The notes under the pieces are model-generated. The model was not told where the DNA came from. It saw only the letters and a program-made list of their open reading frames with translations, and made no database searches. The translations under genes were made by a program, and so were the position numbers. From assembly GCA_949751835.1 (NCBI GenBank), contig CATKHK010000136.1, positions 1 to 64,000 of the forward strand: DNA of 64,000 nt, read 5' to 3'. Positions 32,694-42,468 of the stretch are shown here, one piece after another (the stretch's first letter is position 1; every line of letters begins with the position of its first letter). Source of the DNA: Blepharisma japonicum (lineage: Eukaryota > Ciliophora > Heterotrichea > Heterotrichida > Blepharismidae).

Positions 32694-33302
32694 TTAGCAA
32701 CATCCTTTCTTTTTTTTTTGTTGAGGCTTAATCATAAGCGGATCATTGCACTTAACTGAGCTTGCTAAACTAGCTTTGTCTTCTAAAATTTTTTCGGCTA
32801 TCGTTTGAAATGATTTGGTCACATCAATATCATCTTTCGCTGACGTTTCTAAATAAACCATGTTGTGCTTCTTAGCAAAATCAGCAGCCTCTTTTCTTGA
32901 AACTGTTCTTTGGTCAACCAAATCAATTTTATTTCCCACAAGAATTTTCTTTGCAGAAGGTTCGCAGTGATCTGTGAATTCTTTGATCCACATTTCCAGC
33001 TCTTCAAATGTTTCTCTACTTGTTACATCAAATACAATAATTGCCCCGCCAGCTTGTCTAATATAAAGATAGTTGATTGATCTGTACCTCTCTTGGCCTG
33101 CTGTGTCCCATACATTGAGAGATACATTTTTGTCATTTATTTGCATGATTTTCGTGATGTCAGACAAACCTTTGGTAGAAGTTCTATTTAAAATGAAAGA
33201 TCCATCATGAAATCTCCACATAAGGCTGCTCTTTCCTACTGTTGAAGATCCAAGAATAACTATCTTTACTTTGTGAGCAATTGATTCTTGATTTGGCTGC
33301 AT
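32694..33302 (-). CDS. Rab-like small GTPase (canonical catalytic residues)
   Basis: A 202-residue protein ending in TAA, start ATG at 33302. It has P-loop GSSTVGKSS (18-26), WDTAGQERY (65-73, catalytic Gln70), VGNKIDL, ETSAK and a double-Cys end (KKKKGCC) for two geranylgeranyl groups. The segment before strand 2 (LNRTSTKGLSDITK) replaces the usual Thr-Ile-Gly switch I sequence, so the effector set cannot be guessed. It is the better-preserved sister of the GTPase at 30247 and should act in vesicle traffic. Confidence 0.93.
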   Translation of the reverse strand: MQPNQESIAHKVKIVILGSSTVGKSSLMWRFHDGSFILNRTSTKGLSDITKIMQINDKNVSLNVWDTAGQERYRSINYLYIRQAGGAIIVFDVTSRETFEELEMWIKEFTDHCEPSAKKILVGNKIDLVDQRTVSRKEAADFAKKHNMVYLETSAKDDIDVTKSFQTIAEKILEDKASLASSVKCNDPLMIKPQQKKKKGCC

Positions 33303-33748
33303 TTTTATATTATTAGACACTATTTAAATTTATATGACTTGATGACCTTAGAGCCTATCTAATCTTTTGAATAAATGAATTTAACATGCATATTCTAAAG
33401 ACCTCTAATTTATTTTTTTTCCTAGTAATCAGGCTGATTTTGGAAACTCCAACTTTATATATTTAACCTATTATATCTTTTTCATTGGCAAAAGCTTCTT
33501 ATAAAGTTCTTTTGCTTTAATTTGAGTTGAATGCAACGATCCTTATATTATATTTTCTAAATCAATATGCAAATATACAATAATCAGATAATTTGCTTAG
33601 GAAAAAAAAATTTTTATGATTTATAGTCTGGGATAATTTTTAAGAGCTCCTTTACAGCAAGATCAAGTTATAAGTATATTTAATTATTGATTATCTCAAT
33701 CTCTTGATTATTATAATTTTATTTAAAATATCTTAAAACAATTAATAT
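33303..33748. other. AT-rich intergenic region
   Basis: About 445 nt upstream of the second Rab and downstream of the RING gene. The first 50 nt resemble the region upstream of the first Rab (repeat edge). Otherwise no feature seen. Confidence 0.5.
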
Positions 33749-34684
33749 TTATAAAAACTTCTGAGTGCAAATTGGACAATTCCTTTCTAAGGTTTTTATC
33801 ATCCACATTTTTAAGCACTCAATATGGATAATGTGCCCGCATTTTAGTTTTGTTGACTCTTCCATAACAATTAAGCTCCAACATATGCAGCATTTATCAT
33901 CCTCGCTCTCATTTAAATCATCCTCTATTATTGCCTTATATTCGCAGTCAAAAGCTGCGACAGATATCTTGTACTTGATAAGCTTTGTTAATTTGATCAA
34001 AAAACACATTAGAAAATAACAACCATAAACATGGCATATTGGGCAGAACCAGTGGTATCCAACAACAGGCACAAAAATAAGAAATTCAAGACTTTTCATA
34101 AATTCTTTAAACGTCTCCAAAAGCAAAACTTTGCAATTTGAAATATTTCCAAATTTGATTTGATAAAGCGTCGTTAAGTTCATCTGAAAAATAATAAAAG
34201 ACTCTATAAAAATTATATTTGATACTTCGGATCCTTCAGAAAGCAGATATTTGATACCCCAAATTATATAAATACTGATAACACTGAAAATGAAAACAAA
34301 TATTCCTAAATTTTTTAGAAGATTGCAAACAAAAAGGGCCTTGCAAAATTCTGATATTACATTCATATAATATAAATACATGGATATAGAATATCATATA
34401 AGTATTGACGTATAGGAGAAAGGTTCTCTAAATGATAAGGTAACTAATATGAGTATTTTTTCAGACCACATAAGATTGTGCTCTTCTTCAAATAGTGGCT
34501 TCATCAAAAATCTCTTTAGGCAATAGGAAGCAGTGTTCTTCATCGCTATATATAGAAAATATTCCGAGACCAGCAAAGGAATTATAAAAATATTTCCAAA
34601 ATAACTAACCAAGGAAAGTTCCAGAGGATATATAGAAAACCAACACAAAGCAAAAAGAGGTTGGATAAGGTTAGATGATGTCAT
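33749..34684 (-). CDS. Multi-pass membrane RING-H2 ubiquitin ligase
   Basis: With the UGA at 34391-34393 as Trp, one frame of 311 residues ends in TAA. The first 230 residues hold several hydrophobic segments (for example FALCWFSIYPLELSLVSYF and LGIFVFIFSVISIYIIW). At the C-terminus (about 265-306) a C3H2C3 RING reads CCICWSLIVMEESTKLKCGH, then IIHIECL and CPIC. An N-terminal membrane bundle with a C-terminal cytosolic RING-H2 is the layout of Hrd1/AMFR-type ER-associated degradation ligases, but no diagnostic membrane motif proves that. Divergent from the transporter gene by 64 nt. Confidence 0.82.
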
Positions 34685-34748
34685 TAATTATTTTATCTAG
34701 AACATTTTCCCCTATTATATCAATTTAACATTAAATTTTATAAAATAA

Positions 34749-35771
34749 ATGGGTAATCCAAGACTTGGGTTTGTGTTATTAATGATAGTCGTCATTTTGT
34801 GGGTAGCAAGCAGTAATGCAATACAAATGATTTTCAAAAATATCAGCTTTCATAAGCCTTTTTTCTTGACATATTTTTCAACGACGATGTTTTCTATCTA
34901 TCTGATCACTCTTTTGTGGAAAAAGAATCTTTTAATTGAAAGCAGCCAAGAAAATTTGTATTTAATTGCTAAAACAGCTTTGAAATTTTGCCCTCTATGG
35001 TTCTTTGCCAATTATTTCTTTAATCTTTCATTAGGGATGACAAGAGTAGCATCAAATACAATAATTAGTTCTTCATCAAGTATGTTTACATTGGTTTTCT
35101 CAATAATTGTTTTGAAAGAAAAACCAGTTTTATTGAAATTTGTATCAGTAATAATAGTGATAATGGGGGTAACTTGTGTGGCTTTATCTGATACTGAAGG
35201 AATTGACAGCTTTACAGGTGATGTTTTTGCTCTTTTTGGGGCAATTGTATATGCAACTTATAGTGTATTTTTAAAAGCACAAGCTGTTTCTTTGGATATG
35301 ACTGTATTTTTTGGATGTGTTGGAGCCATTAATGCAATAATTTTGCTGCCTGGATTATTTTTTGTTAATTTTAGTGGAATTGAAGAATTTGAGCTCCCAA
35401 GCTTAATGATTATTGGATTTTTAGTACTAAATGCCCTTTTCGGAACTGTGCTATCAGATCTGTTATGGGCTTTAAGTGTTAAGCATCTCAATCCTGCATT
35501 ATGCACAGTTGGATTGTCTTTGACTATTCCTCTATCAATGACAGTAGATAAGATTTGGCATGGATATTCTTACTCTTATCTTTATTTACTCGGCGCTTTG
35601 ATGATTATTTCTGGATTTATTATTATGTCTTTATTTGAATATCCTAAAGTCGCAGAAAAATTCAATTCATTAAGTATTTCTTCAATTTTTCAAGCAAAGA
35701 AAAAGGGGGAAAGAAAAAATCTTTTAAGCATAAATGAGATGTCTAAAATTGTGTCTTATTGGATGTCATAA
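34749..35771 (+). CDS. Drug/metabolite-superfamily transporter, SLC35F-like
   Basis: A 340-residue protein ending in TAA with about ten hydrophobic segments, the standard DMT count. Features typical of the SLC35F/EamA group are: WVASSNAIQMIFKN near the N-terminus; FFANYFFNLSLGMTRVASNTIISSSSSMFTLVFSIIVLKEKP at about 80-120 (end of the first repeat); and ALFGTVLSDLLWALSVKHLNPALCTVGLSLTIPLSM in the second repeat. The SLC35F5-like subgroup is closest by eye. The substrate of this subgroup is uncertain. The start is the only ATG before the first span. Confidence 0.85.
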   Translation: MGNPRLGFVLLMIVVILWVASSNAIQMIFKNISFHKPFFLTYFSTTMFSIYLITLLWKKNLLIESSQENLYLIAKTALKFCPLWFFANYFFNLSLGMTRVASNTIISSSSSMFTLVFSIIVLKEKPVLLKFVSVIIVIMGVTCVALSDTEGIDSFTGDVFALFGAIVYATYSVFLKAQAVSLDMTVFFGCVGAINAIILLPGLFFVNFSGIEEFELPSLMIIGFLVLNALFGTVLSDLLWALSVKHLNPALCTVGLSLTIPLSMTVDKIWHGYSYSYLYLLGALMIISGFIIMSLFEYPKVAEKFNSLSISSIFQAKKKGERKNLLSINEMSKIVSYWMS

Positions 35772-35989
35772 ATAATTAATTAAGTATACAAATAATGCAT
35801 AATATTTTGTATTGATGTGGCTTAAAGTCTAAAAGATTATATTCATACTTAATGATCAAAAAAACGCCAATCAACTGCAGAGATGTCACATCTAATATTT
35901 CAATAGCTTTAAAATTTAATATCTATTGAATTATATTTAACTGATAAATTATATATAGCTTGTTTATTTTTCTTATATCTTAAAATTTT

Positions 35990-36991
35990 ATGTCTAGTAT
36001 GATAAAACATAAAATGGTTGATGAGTCCATTCTTAATGCCAATCGTCATATTTTGAGAGAACTATATGATAAATTGAAGCAAAAAGAGCCGCAACTGCTA
36101 TACAATGAATTATTCAAATTATTTGAAAAGACTCATATTTATCCAGATTTGCTCGATATTTACGATTTAAAAAGCATAATTTTGAACATTGCGAAATCTA
36201 ATGGAAATTATGACAAAAAGCCAACCTTTTCATATATGGGGTTTGAGGTATTGTTAAACGGGATTGCAAATAAATGCTTTGAAACCCAAGAGCCTCATGA
36301 AAGGTTTAAACTTTTGCTTACTCACATAAAGGTTTCATTAAGACTTTTATATGGAGTCCATGTGATTTTAAATTTATCTCAAGATCTCTCAGATTCGCTT
36401 AATTCTGAGCCAAATTCTCTGCTACTAGGATCAAAAGATAAGAATTTTAAAAACCAAAAGCTGATTAAAGGCCCAGGTTCCCCAGCTCATGCTCTGCAAA
36501 AATATAAGAATAGTTCGTTGAAAAGCTTTGAGAAAAATACTTCAGTAATTAATAAAACTAGTATTTTGGCGGCAAGATTACAAAAAAGTTCAACAGTGAG
36601 TTTACTCCTTAGAAAAAATAAGCAAGATCCTAGGCCAATTCAAAAGTCCCCAGACGAATTAAAATCAGAAACTCAAAAATCCCCTGATGAATTAGCATCA
36701 GAATCCCCTGGAAGATTTGTCCAGAGGAAATCTTTAACTCAAGTTCCAATAAAAACTCCTGATAACCCATTTCCCCAAGCTCCCCCTCAAGAGCTTTTAA
36801 AAGAGCCTGATGACAGCATCTCTCAAGCTTCTCTAGCTGATAAATATGATAAGCTAGTAGAACTATTCAACGAATTTAAGAAGAATAACGAGCACTCTAA
36901 TAAACCAAAATTGAGACGAATTAGTCCTCAAATTCTAAACTTTATTGTGCACATAAGGGAGCAAAAAGTAGGATCTGTAATTTTTATTTAG
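35990..36991 (+). CDS. Hypothetical protein with helical N-terminal domain and disordered Pro/Ser tail
   Basis: A 333-residue protein ending in TAG. Residues about 15-135 are helical and contain LLDIYDLKSIILN and FSYMGFEVLLNGIANKCF, a pattern like the 'F-x-x-F/L-L-x-x-I/L-A' calponin- or EF-hand-like helices seen in protist cytoskeletal proteins. Residues about 140-290 are disordered with an imperfect repeat (IQKSPDELKSE, TQKSPDELASE). A short coiled coil follows (about 285-300). No family recognised. Confidence 0.7.
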   Translation: MSSMIKHKMVDESILNANRHILRELYDKLKQKEPQLLYNELFKLFEKTHIYPDLLDIYDLKSIILNIAKSNGNYDKKPTFSYMGFEVLLNGIANKCFETQEPHERFKLLLTHIKVSLRLLYGVHVILNLSQDLSDSLNSEPNSLLLGSKDKNFKNQKLIKGPGSPAHALQKYKNSSLKSFEKNTSVINKTSILAARLQKSSTVSLLLRKNKQDPRPIQKSPDELKSETQKSPDELASESPGRFVQRKSLTQVPIKTPDNPFPQAPPQELLKEPDDSISQASLADKYDKLVELFNEFKKNNEHSNKPKLRRISPQILNFIVHIREQKVGSVIFI

Positions 36992-37125
36992 AAGTATTTA
37001 TTAAAAACGAATTTTGATTTATGGAGACTTAAAACAGTCCGTAAATATTAAATTAATTAAGGAATAAGTGAAATTTAAAAACCAAACAATTTTGAAAATT
37101 TTATCCTTAAGCTAACTTATTAATA

Positions 37126-37482
37126 ATGGAAGAATGGAAATATGAACTATGTGACTGCGGAAGAAATCCCTTTATGTTCGTTTGATCTCTTTGTGTACCC
37201 TGTGGATATCATTGTATGCAAACATGCAGTGCAAAGCACGCAGAGCCTTTGAATAAAACTGTGGCTCTCAGGGCATTCTTATGTGCTTCTTTCTTCGGCT
37301 GTCTCGGAGGTTCAATAAACCGTCACTTGCTTAGAAAATCAATGAAGATAAAAGACAATGTAGTTTTTGATTTTGTACATTTGATAATTCCTTGCTGTGC
37401 TGCCACTCAAGAATGGATGCACGTTATGAAAACGATGAAAGGGAATGAGAATACTTTGATCACCCAGCTTAAGGCTATTTAA
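37126..37482 (+). CDS. PLAC8-family Cys-rich protein
   Basis: With the UGA at 37183-37185 as Trp (FMFVWSLCVPCG) the frame is 118 residues and ends in TAA. It has the PLAC8 order: ELCDCGRNPFMFVWSLCVPCGYHC near the start, a central hydrophobic stretch (ALRAFLCASFFGCLGG), RHLLRKSMKIKDNVVFDFVHLIIPCC and a final CAATQEWMHV. PLAC8 proteins are small membrane-associated Cys-rich proteins linked to cell size, cadmium export and lipid contexts in other eukaryotes. The start ATG at 37126 gives the expected family N-terminus; a later ATG at 37216 would lose the first Cys block. Confidence 0.88.
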
Positions 37483-37843
37483 TTTAATTTAGACTGGTGC
37501 ACAATAACTTATTTGAAACAATTTTAAAATTTTTTAAGTTTAAAAAAATTTTGTAAATATCAGAATTGAAAAGAAGTATCTAATTTTAGCTGATATTATT
37601 TTTGGTAGTTCAAGTAGCTAGTAATTAAATTTAATTGTACTATTGCTTGAAAAGCTCTAAAAATTGTGATAGTGATATGACATTTTATGGCTAATTCAAT
37701 CTTAATTTTAATGAGGATATAGTCGAATTTTTAGATCAGGAAATTAATTTTGTTTGTTTGGATAAAAGATCTCAAACAATTCAAACTACTGTATAAAATG
37801 CAATACTCAATACTCTTATAAAATTAATCAAGAATCTACAATA
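37483..37843. other. AT-rich intergenic region
   Basis: About 360 nt between same-strand genes. Presumed 3' UTR and promoter; nothing else seen. Confidence 0.5.
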
Positions 37844-38525
37844 ATGGGAAATATATGTAGTAAAGATCCTTTGCTTCCTATCGAACTTAATGAAAACCGC
37901 TTAGAAATATCTAATATAGATTGCATTAGCATTCTGCCTAATTTAGTAAAATCTCCAAAAAATTCTGGATTTGATGTATGAAATATCTCTATTGAATGTG
38001 GTCCAGTATATAATGATTTAAAGATTGACTGTGATCTTATGAAAAACAAAATCAATAATTTAATTGAACAGTCAAAAGTGCTGCAAACAAGCTTAGAGGA
38101 GATTTGTGTATTTACTAATATAGGCAAAAATAAAAAATTCTGAATCGGAGATTAAAGTACTTAAGGAAAGCATACAAAATCTTACAAAAGAAGTTATTGA
38201 GGCGACTAAAGGATTAAAATCTAAAGTATTATCTGCCGATGAAGCAAATTTAGAACTTCTCCAACAGAGAGCTGAAAAAACTAAATATGAAGTAATGATC
38301 TTGAAGACTGAAATTGAAAAATACAAGCAGAGCACTAAAAATACAGAAATAAAACTAAAAGAATTAAAGGATTCACCTGAATACAGCAATTTTCAGACTT
38401 TCCAGGATCTTAAAAGTGAGATAGATTTTTATGAATCACAGATTAGCAAAACCGATTTCGAAAATTTAGAGCTGGAAAAAAGAATTGATCTTTGGAACTA
38501 TGAAATCAATTGTATTGGTTTATAA
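37844..38525 (+). CDS. Acylation-anchored coiled-coil protein, one intron
   Basis: Exons 37844-38107 and 38124-38525 give 221 residues, with one UGA Trp (about 37979) and stop TAA. Without the 16-nt intron the frame ends soon after at TAA. The N-terminus MGNICSKDP is a strong dual lipidation signal: Gly2 for myristate, Cys5 for palmitate, Ser6 as required. From about residue 65 to 215 the protein is Lys/Glu-rich coiled coil (KIKNSESEIKVLKESIQNL and similar). It is probably a membrane-tethered cytoskeletal or ciliary protein; family unknown. Confidence 0.8.
38108..38123 (+). other. 16-nt spliceosomal intron
   Basis: GTATTTACTAATATAG. It contains TACTAA-like sequence; A at position 11. Phase 0 between Cys and Ala codons; its removal is needed to reach the coiled-coil frame. 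Confidence 0.88.
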
Positions 38526-38577
38526 ATCTCTTTATTACACTATTTTTCAATTCATTATAATAGATAAACACATTAGT

Positions 38578-39228
38578 TTAAATTTCATAACTATTCATTT
38601 GTTCTCTAATCAGCCTAAGAACATCTTCACATTCTTTAACCTTCAGCTCAGCTTGGAAAACCTTTAACTTTGCATCCCCCAAATTATGGTCAACTTGCGT
38701 TGTGAGTGATCGCAATTTTCTTGAATCTTCAATAATGTTGTCCATATCTTCATCAATTGGCCAAGCTAAAATTGGCTGCGGTGAAAAATTGAGTGGATCA
38801 ATATTGTTTTCTAGTTTTACTTTGAAATCGTCGACCACACATTTATAGGCTTTGTTATTGACTTCTAAGTTTTCTGAAATATGCCCCTCCAAAATGGCAT
38901 CCAATAGTTGAGGCGAAGGAGATCGCTTTCTTGGAGGCGTTCGTGATCTGCTTTTTCTTCTTTCGTAGCTTCGATCATCTCTTCTGTATTTATCGTCTCG
39001 TCTGTCATCCCGTCTATCATCTCTTCGGTCATCTCTTCTGTAATCATATCTATCATCTCGTCTATCATCTCGTCTGTCATCTCTTCGATGTCGATCTCTG
39101 TCATCCCTGTAATCATTTCTTCTGTCATTTCCTCTTTCACTTTGAGAGGAGTCATACAATACTTTATATTGTTGAGAATGATTATTACTGGATCTCGAAC
39201 TATCTTTATATCTATCATATCTAGACAT
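38578..39228 (-). CDS. RD-repeat (mixed-charge) protein, SR-like
   Basis: A 216-residue protein ending in TAA. Residues about 36-85 are dominated by Arg-Asp-Asp-Arg repeats (DDRRDDRRDDRYDYRRDD), followed by RRKSRSRTPPRKRSPSPQ, an RS/SP stretch typical of SR-related splicing factors. The C-terminal 100 residues form a compact helical domain (LLDAILEGHISENLEVNNKA, then an amphipathic coiled coil). RD-type mixed-charge domains occur in nuclear-speckle proteins (U1-70K, NELF-E class), so a nuclear RNA-processing role is likely but inferred. The repeat is also visible at DNA level. Confidence 0.75.
   Translation of the reverse strand: MSRYDRYKDSSRSSNNHSQQYKVLYDSSQSERGNDRRNDYRDDRDRHRRDDRRDDRRDDRYDYRRDDRRDDRRDDRRDDKYRRDDRSYERRKSRSRTPPRKRSPSPQLLDAILEGHISENLEVNNKAYKCVVDDFKVKLENNIDPLNFSPQPILAWPIDEDMDNIIEDSRKLRSLTTQVDHNLGDAKLKVFQAELKVKECEDVLRLIREQMNSYEI
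38985..39107. repeat. Short tandem repeat encoding the Arg-Asp tract
   Basis: Imperfect 12-nt units of the kind TCGTCTATCATC / TCGTCTGTCATC / TCTTCGGTCATC repeat about ten times inside the RD gene. It is length-variable by nature (replication slippage keeps frame because 12 is a multiple of 3). Confidence 0.8.
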
Positions 39229-39715
39229 TTTATTATTGTAACATAATTTTTATGAAATTATTAAGAGAATAAGGTATGTTATTAATTTATCTGTAAAATT
39301 GAACATCTCATTAAGAATTTAATATTAGTTTCATAATTTTCTTATTTTCTTGGCGTTAAATGTTGTAAGTGATTGATAAAAGTAAATTATGTATTTTAAG
39401 GAGCACCATATCATGCAGCTTGGAGATTTAAAATTAATTTATTATTTAGATAATTTGATGATCAACTATTCCTTTAAGGCTATTAAGTTACAAGTAAAGA
39501 TTAGCAAAATTTTATATTATTTTAATATGATGCAATAAGGAATTTATCTTTAAGAATTTAATTAAATTGGCCATAATAAATAGATGTTTTAAAAATTAGC
39601 ATTGAGGCTATCCATAGTATCTAATTAAACTGCTAGACAGACAAAAATTTAAAATATTTTTAAGCTCTAAGTTACTAAAATTAATACAATTTCTTCTCCA
39701 TTAAAATCTTGATTA
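39229..39715. other. AT-rich intergenic region, divergent promoters
   Basis: About 490 nt between the divergent RD-repeat and oxygenase genes. Nothing beyond presumed promoter DNA. Confidence 0.5.
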
Positions 39716-40765
39716 ATGAAGACAAGATTTCTTTCTCGATTCATCAGTTCTTTCAGCCCAGTCAAAGTTTCTTATCAAGAGCTTATCTCAAATGCAAATA
39801 TTGAAAGGAAAATCGAAGAAGGATATGGGCCGGAAGGCCTTGGAATTATAACTGTAGAGCATATTCCAGGATATCAAGAAAAACGTATGGCACTTTTACC
39901 ATTAGCAAGAAGAGTTGCTCTTTTGCCTGATGATGAAAAGAAAGAGCTCGAACTACCTCAAATCAATTATATGATGGGCTGGAGTCATGGAAAAGAGTTT
40001 TTTGAAGGGACTCCAGACTTTTCAAAAGGGTCTTTTTATGCAAATCCAGAGGTTGATAAAGCCCCACTTTACAAAGGAGCTTTTCATGACAATGTTTGGC
40101 CAAGATCTTTGCCAGAGCTTCGTATAGCTTTTAGAGACTTAGGCCAAGAAATCATGAGAGTAGGAGCATTGCTTGCCAGGCATCTTGATAGATACATATT
40201 AGCAAGGCATAAAGACTATACTCCTGGGACATTAGAAGACATAATAAAAAACCATAAAAATTCTGCTGGAAGACTTCTGCACTATTTTCCTCAGGTCGGA
40301 TCAACCCATGATTGGTGTGGCTGGCACAATGATCATTCTTGCCTTACTGGTTTAACTTGTCCACTATATTTAAATCAAACCACTGGAGAAGTCGTGAACC
40401 CAAATGAAGTTTCAGATGAAAAAACTGGACTTTTCATTAAAAATAGGCGTGGAGAAATGCTTAAGGCCCATTTAACTAGTGATTTACTATTATATCAAAT
40501 CGGAGAAAGTGCTCAAATCCTTTCAAATGGCTGGCTACAAGCTACGCCTCATTCAGTTCAAACCGGTGGAAGTTTGGAAAATGTTAGTAGAAATACATTT
40601 GCAATATTCATGGAGCCTGTTCCTGAGTTTGCATTAAAAGTATCTGATAATCATGAAAGAATTTTTGTGGAGAATGAAGGAATTCCATCACTGAGAAGGC
40701 GCTTTAAGAAAGGCATGACTTTTGGTGATTTTCATAATTCAACCGTAGCCGTATTTAATTATTAA
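39716..40765 (+). CDS. 2-oxoglutarate/Fe(II)-dependent oxygenase (isopenicillin-N-synthase-like)
   Basis: A 349-residue protein ending in TAA. The Fe(II) triad is visible as His204-x-Asp206 in GWHNDHSCLTGL and His279 in QATPHSV, with Arg292-Asn in VSRNTFAIFMEP as the 2OG-binding Arg. Overall arrangement and the 75-residue spacing fit the IPNS-like non-haem oxygenases. The N-terminus MKTRFLSRFISSFSPVKVSY is positively charged and amphipathic and may target mitochondria. All Trp codons are UGG. Substrate unknown; this is more like uncharacterised plant and protist members than true isopenicillin N synthase. Confidence 0.88.
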   Translation: MKTRFLSRFISSFSPVKVSYQELISNANIERKIEEGYGPEGLGIITVEHIPGYQEKRMALLPLARRVALLPDDEKKELELPQINYMMGWSHGKEFFEGTPDFSKGSFYANPEVDKAPLYKGAFHDNVWPRSLPELRIAFRDLGQEIMRVGALLARHLDRYILARHKDYTPGTLEDIIKNHKNSAGRLLHYFPQVGSTHDWCGWHNDHSCLTGLTCPLYLNQTTGEVVNPNEVSDEKTGLFIKNRRGEMLKAHLTSDLLLYQIGESAQILSNGWLQATPHSVQTGGSLENVSRNTFAIFMEPVPEFALKVSDNHERIFVENEGIPSLRRRFKKGMTFGDFHNSTVAVFNY

Positions 40766-41194
40766 TTCAAAATAATCTTAAAATAGGATTAAAAAGAAAC
40801 ATTCTTTATTTTGCATAAAAAAAGCAGATGTTTCTCGCTTTTATATAATGATTGATATAAAAACTTATATATTTATTCACCAGTTGGGATTGAATATAAG
40901 TTTTAAATGCTTTTGGCTTTCTTGCACAAGAATTTTACTCCAAAATAATATATTAATTATCAAAAAACTAATTACTTTAGTTTTTGCACTCTATTTATAA
41001 CTAAATTATTCAATATAATAATTTTTTCAATACTATTTTAGAGATTTATATTTTTACTGCTATTCGAAAATTAAAGGAAAACTGTAATTTTCTAATTAAA
41101 ATTTAAGTTGATAATTATAATTGAGGATAAGTTATCAACCCTAAAATGCCAAAACTTAACAATCCAATACTATGAATTTTAAAATTTGCAAAAA
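40766..41194. other. AT-rich intergenic region
   Basis: About 430 nt between same-strand genes; no feature seen. Confidence 0.5.
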
Positions 41195-42331
41195 ATGTAT
41201 ATCGGTCCATGGCAAGAATATAAATTAGCTCAAGTTTTGAAGCTTAAGAATGATATTTACGAAGGAGCTGCTCCAAGTAATCAAACTCGGCTGAACGCAC
41301 ACGTTCTATCGCTACATAATAAGCGTTTTGAGTCAGGCTCAAAAGCTCATAGCACACCTACAGCTCGAAGTATTTCATCTGAGACAATCCAAAAGCCATA
41401 TCCTACCTTTGATCTTGATACATACTATAAACAGTGCAAAAGAATAGAAAATTTAATAGCTAAAAGTGAGGCAACTGATGAAACCTATAAAAAGCCTCCT
41501 ATCCCAAAAAATAGCATTCGAGTAAGAAAAACAAAAAACGCTTATGTGCAGAGACTTCAGAAAATGAGGACTCTTTATGGGCTTGATAAAGAAGAAACAA
41601 AATCCTCTTTGGATGCTTTGGAAACAAAGGAGACTGAAAGTCGACAAGGAAGATGCCCTTTGCCAATTCCAAGATATGAAAATAAAAATAACCAAAATGC
41701 TGCAAATGAATCGCCATTGAACTCTAAAGAGTTCTCACCAGGAATTAGAAAGATTGAAAAAACCAAGCTATTACCAGAAGTAAGAAAATCTCCTCATCTT
41801 GCATCTCTTTCACAGACTTCATTGCAAAATACCAATATTTTTAAATTAAACGAGAGTGCTCATATAAAAGATATGATGCCTTCCCTTAAAAGCATTGATA
41901 GATATGAAAATTCACCAAGGTTACCAGAAAATAGAAATGTTTTTAATCCAAAAAACGTTGAAAAGCCTTCTCCTGCAGTTACCACAAAGAAAATTGAAGA
42001 ATGCAAGAAGCATGAATCTGAAATAATCAGATCAGAACGTCTCATGATAGACAACAATCAAAAAATTGAAAAGGCAACGCCAAGCTTAGCATTAAAAACA
42101 TTTGAATCTAAAGATGAAGGATTGGAAAGTAAAAATAACAACGCTCAGGAAACACATAATGAAGAATCAAGATTTACATCAAATATCATAAGCAAAAATT
42201 GTGAGAAGAAATTCGAAATTGAAGAAGAAAGCTGTGAACAAATTGATGGATTGCTAAAGTGGGTCAATGAGCTTCCTGATGAAATCAGCATGGGAAGTCC
42301 TGGGATTCCTTCAAAAGGCATAGTTATATAG
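41195..42331 (+). CDS. Hypothetical disordered protein with conserved-looking N-terminal motif
   Basis: A 378-residue protein ending in TAG; the ATG at 41195 follows an in-frame TAA. It starts MYIGPWQEYKLAQVLKLKN, a compact helix that looks like a short conserved docking motif. The middle (about 100-135, IRVRKTKNAYVQRLQKMRTL) is basic and helical; the remainder is Ser/Pro/Lys/Glu-rich and mostly disordered. It lacks UGA codons. No family identified; cytoskeletal or ciliary proteins in protists often look like this. Confidence 0.7.
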   Translation: MYIGPWQEYKLAQVLKLKNDIYEGAAPSNQTRLNAHVLSLHNKRFESGSKAHSTPTARSISSETIQKPYPTFDLDTYYKQCKRIENLIAKSEATDETYKKPPIPKNSIRVRKTKNAYVQRLQKMRTLYGLDKEETKSSLDALETKETESRQGRCPLPIPRYENKNNQNAANESPLNSKEFSPGIRKIEKTKLLPEVRKSPHLASLSQTSLQNTNIFKLNESAHIKDMMPSLKSIDRYENSPRLPENRNVFNPKNVEKPSPAVTTKKIEECKKHESEIIRSERLMIDNNQKIEKATPSLALKTFESKDEGLESKNNNAQETHNEESRFTSNIISKNCEKKFEIEEESCEQIDGLLKWVNELPDEISMGSPGIPSKGIVI

Positions 42332-42468
42332 CGATATTAGCATGATTTTTATATGAAAAATTATCTAAATTTTGACTTTAAATTATACGTTTATTCTTCA
42401 ATAATTATAAAGTGCCACTATTCCATAATAAATTTATTAAAAAATTAAATTAATAATAAAAAAATTCC

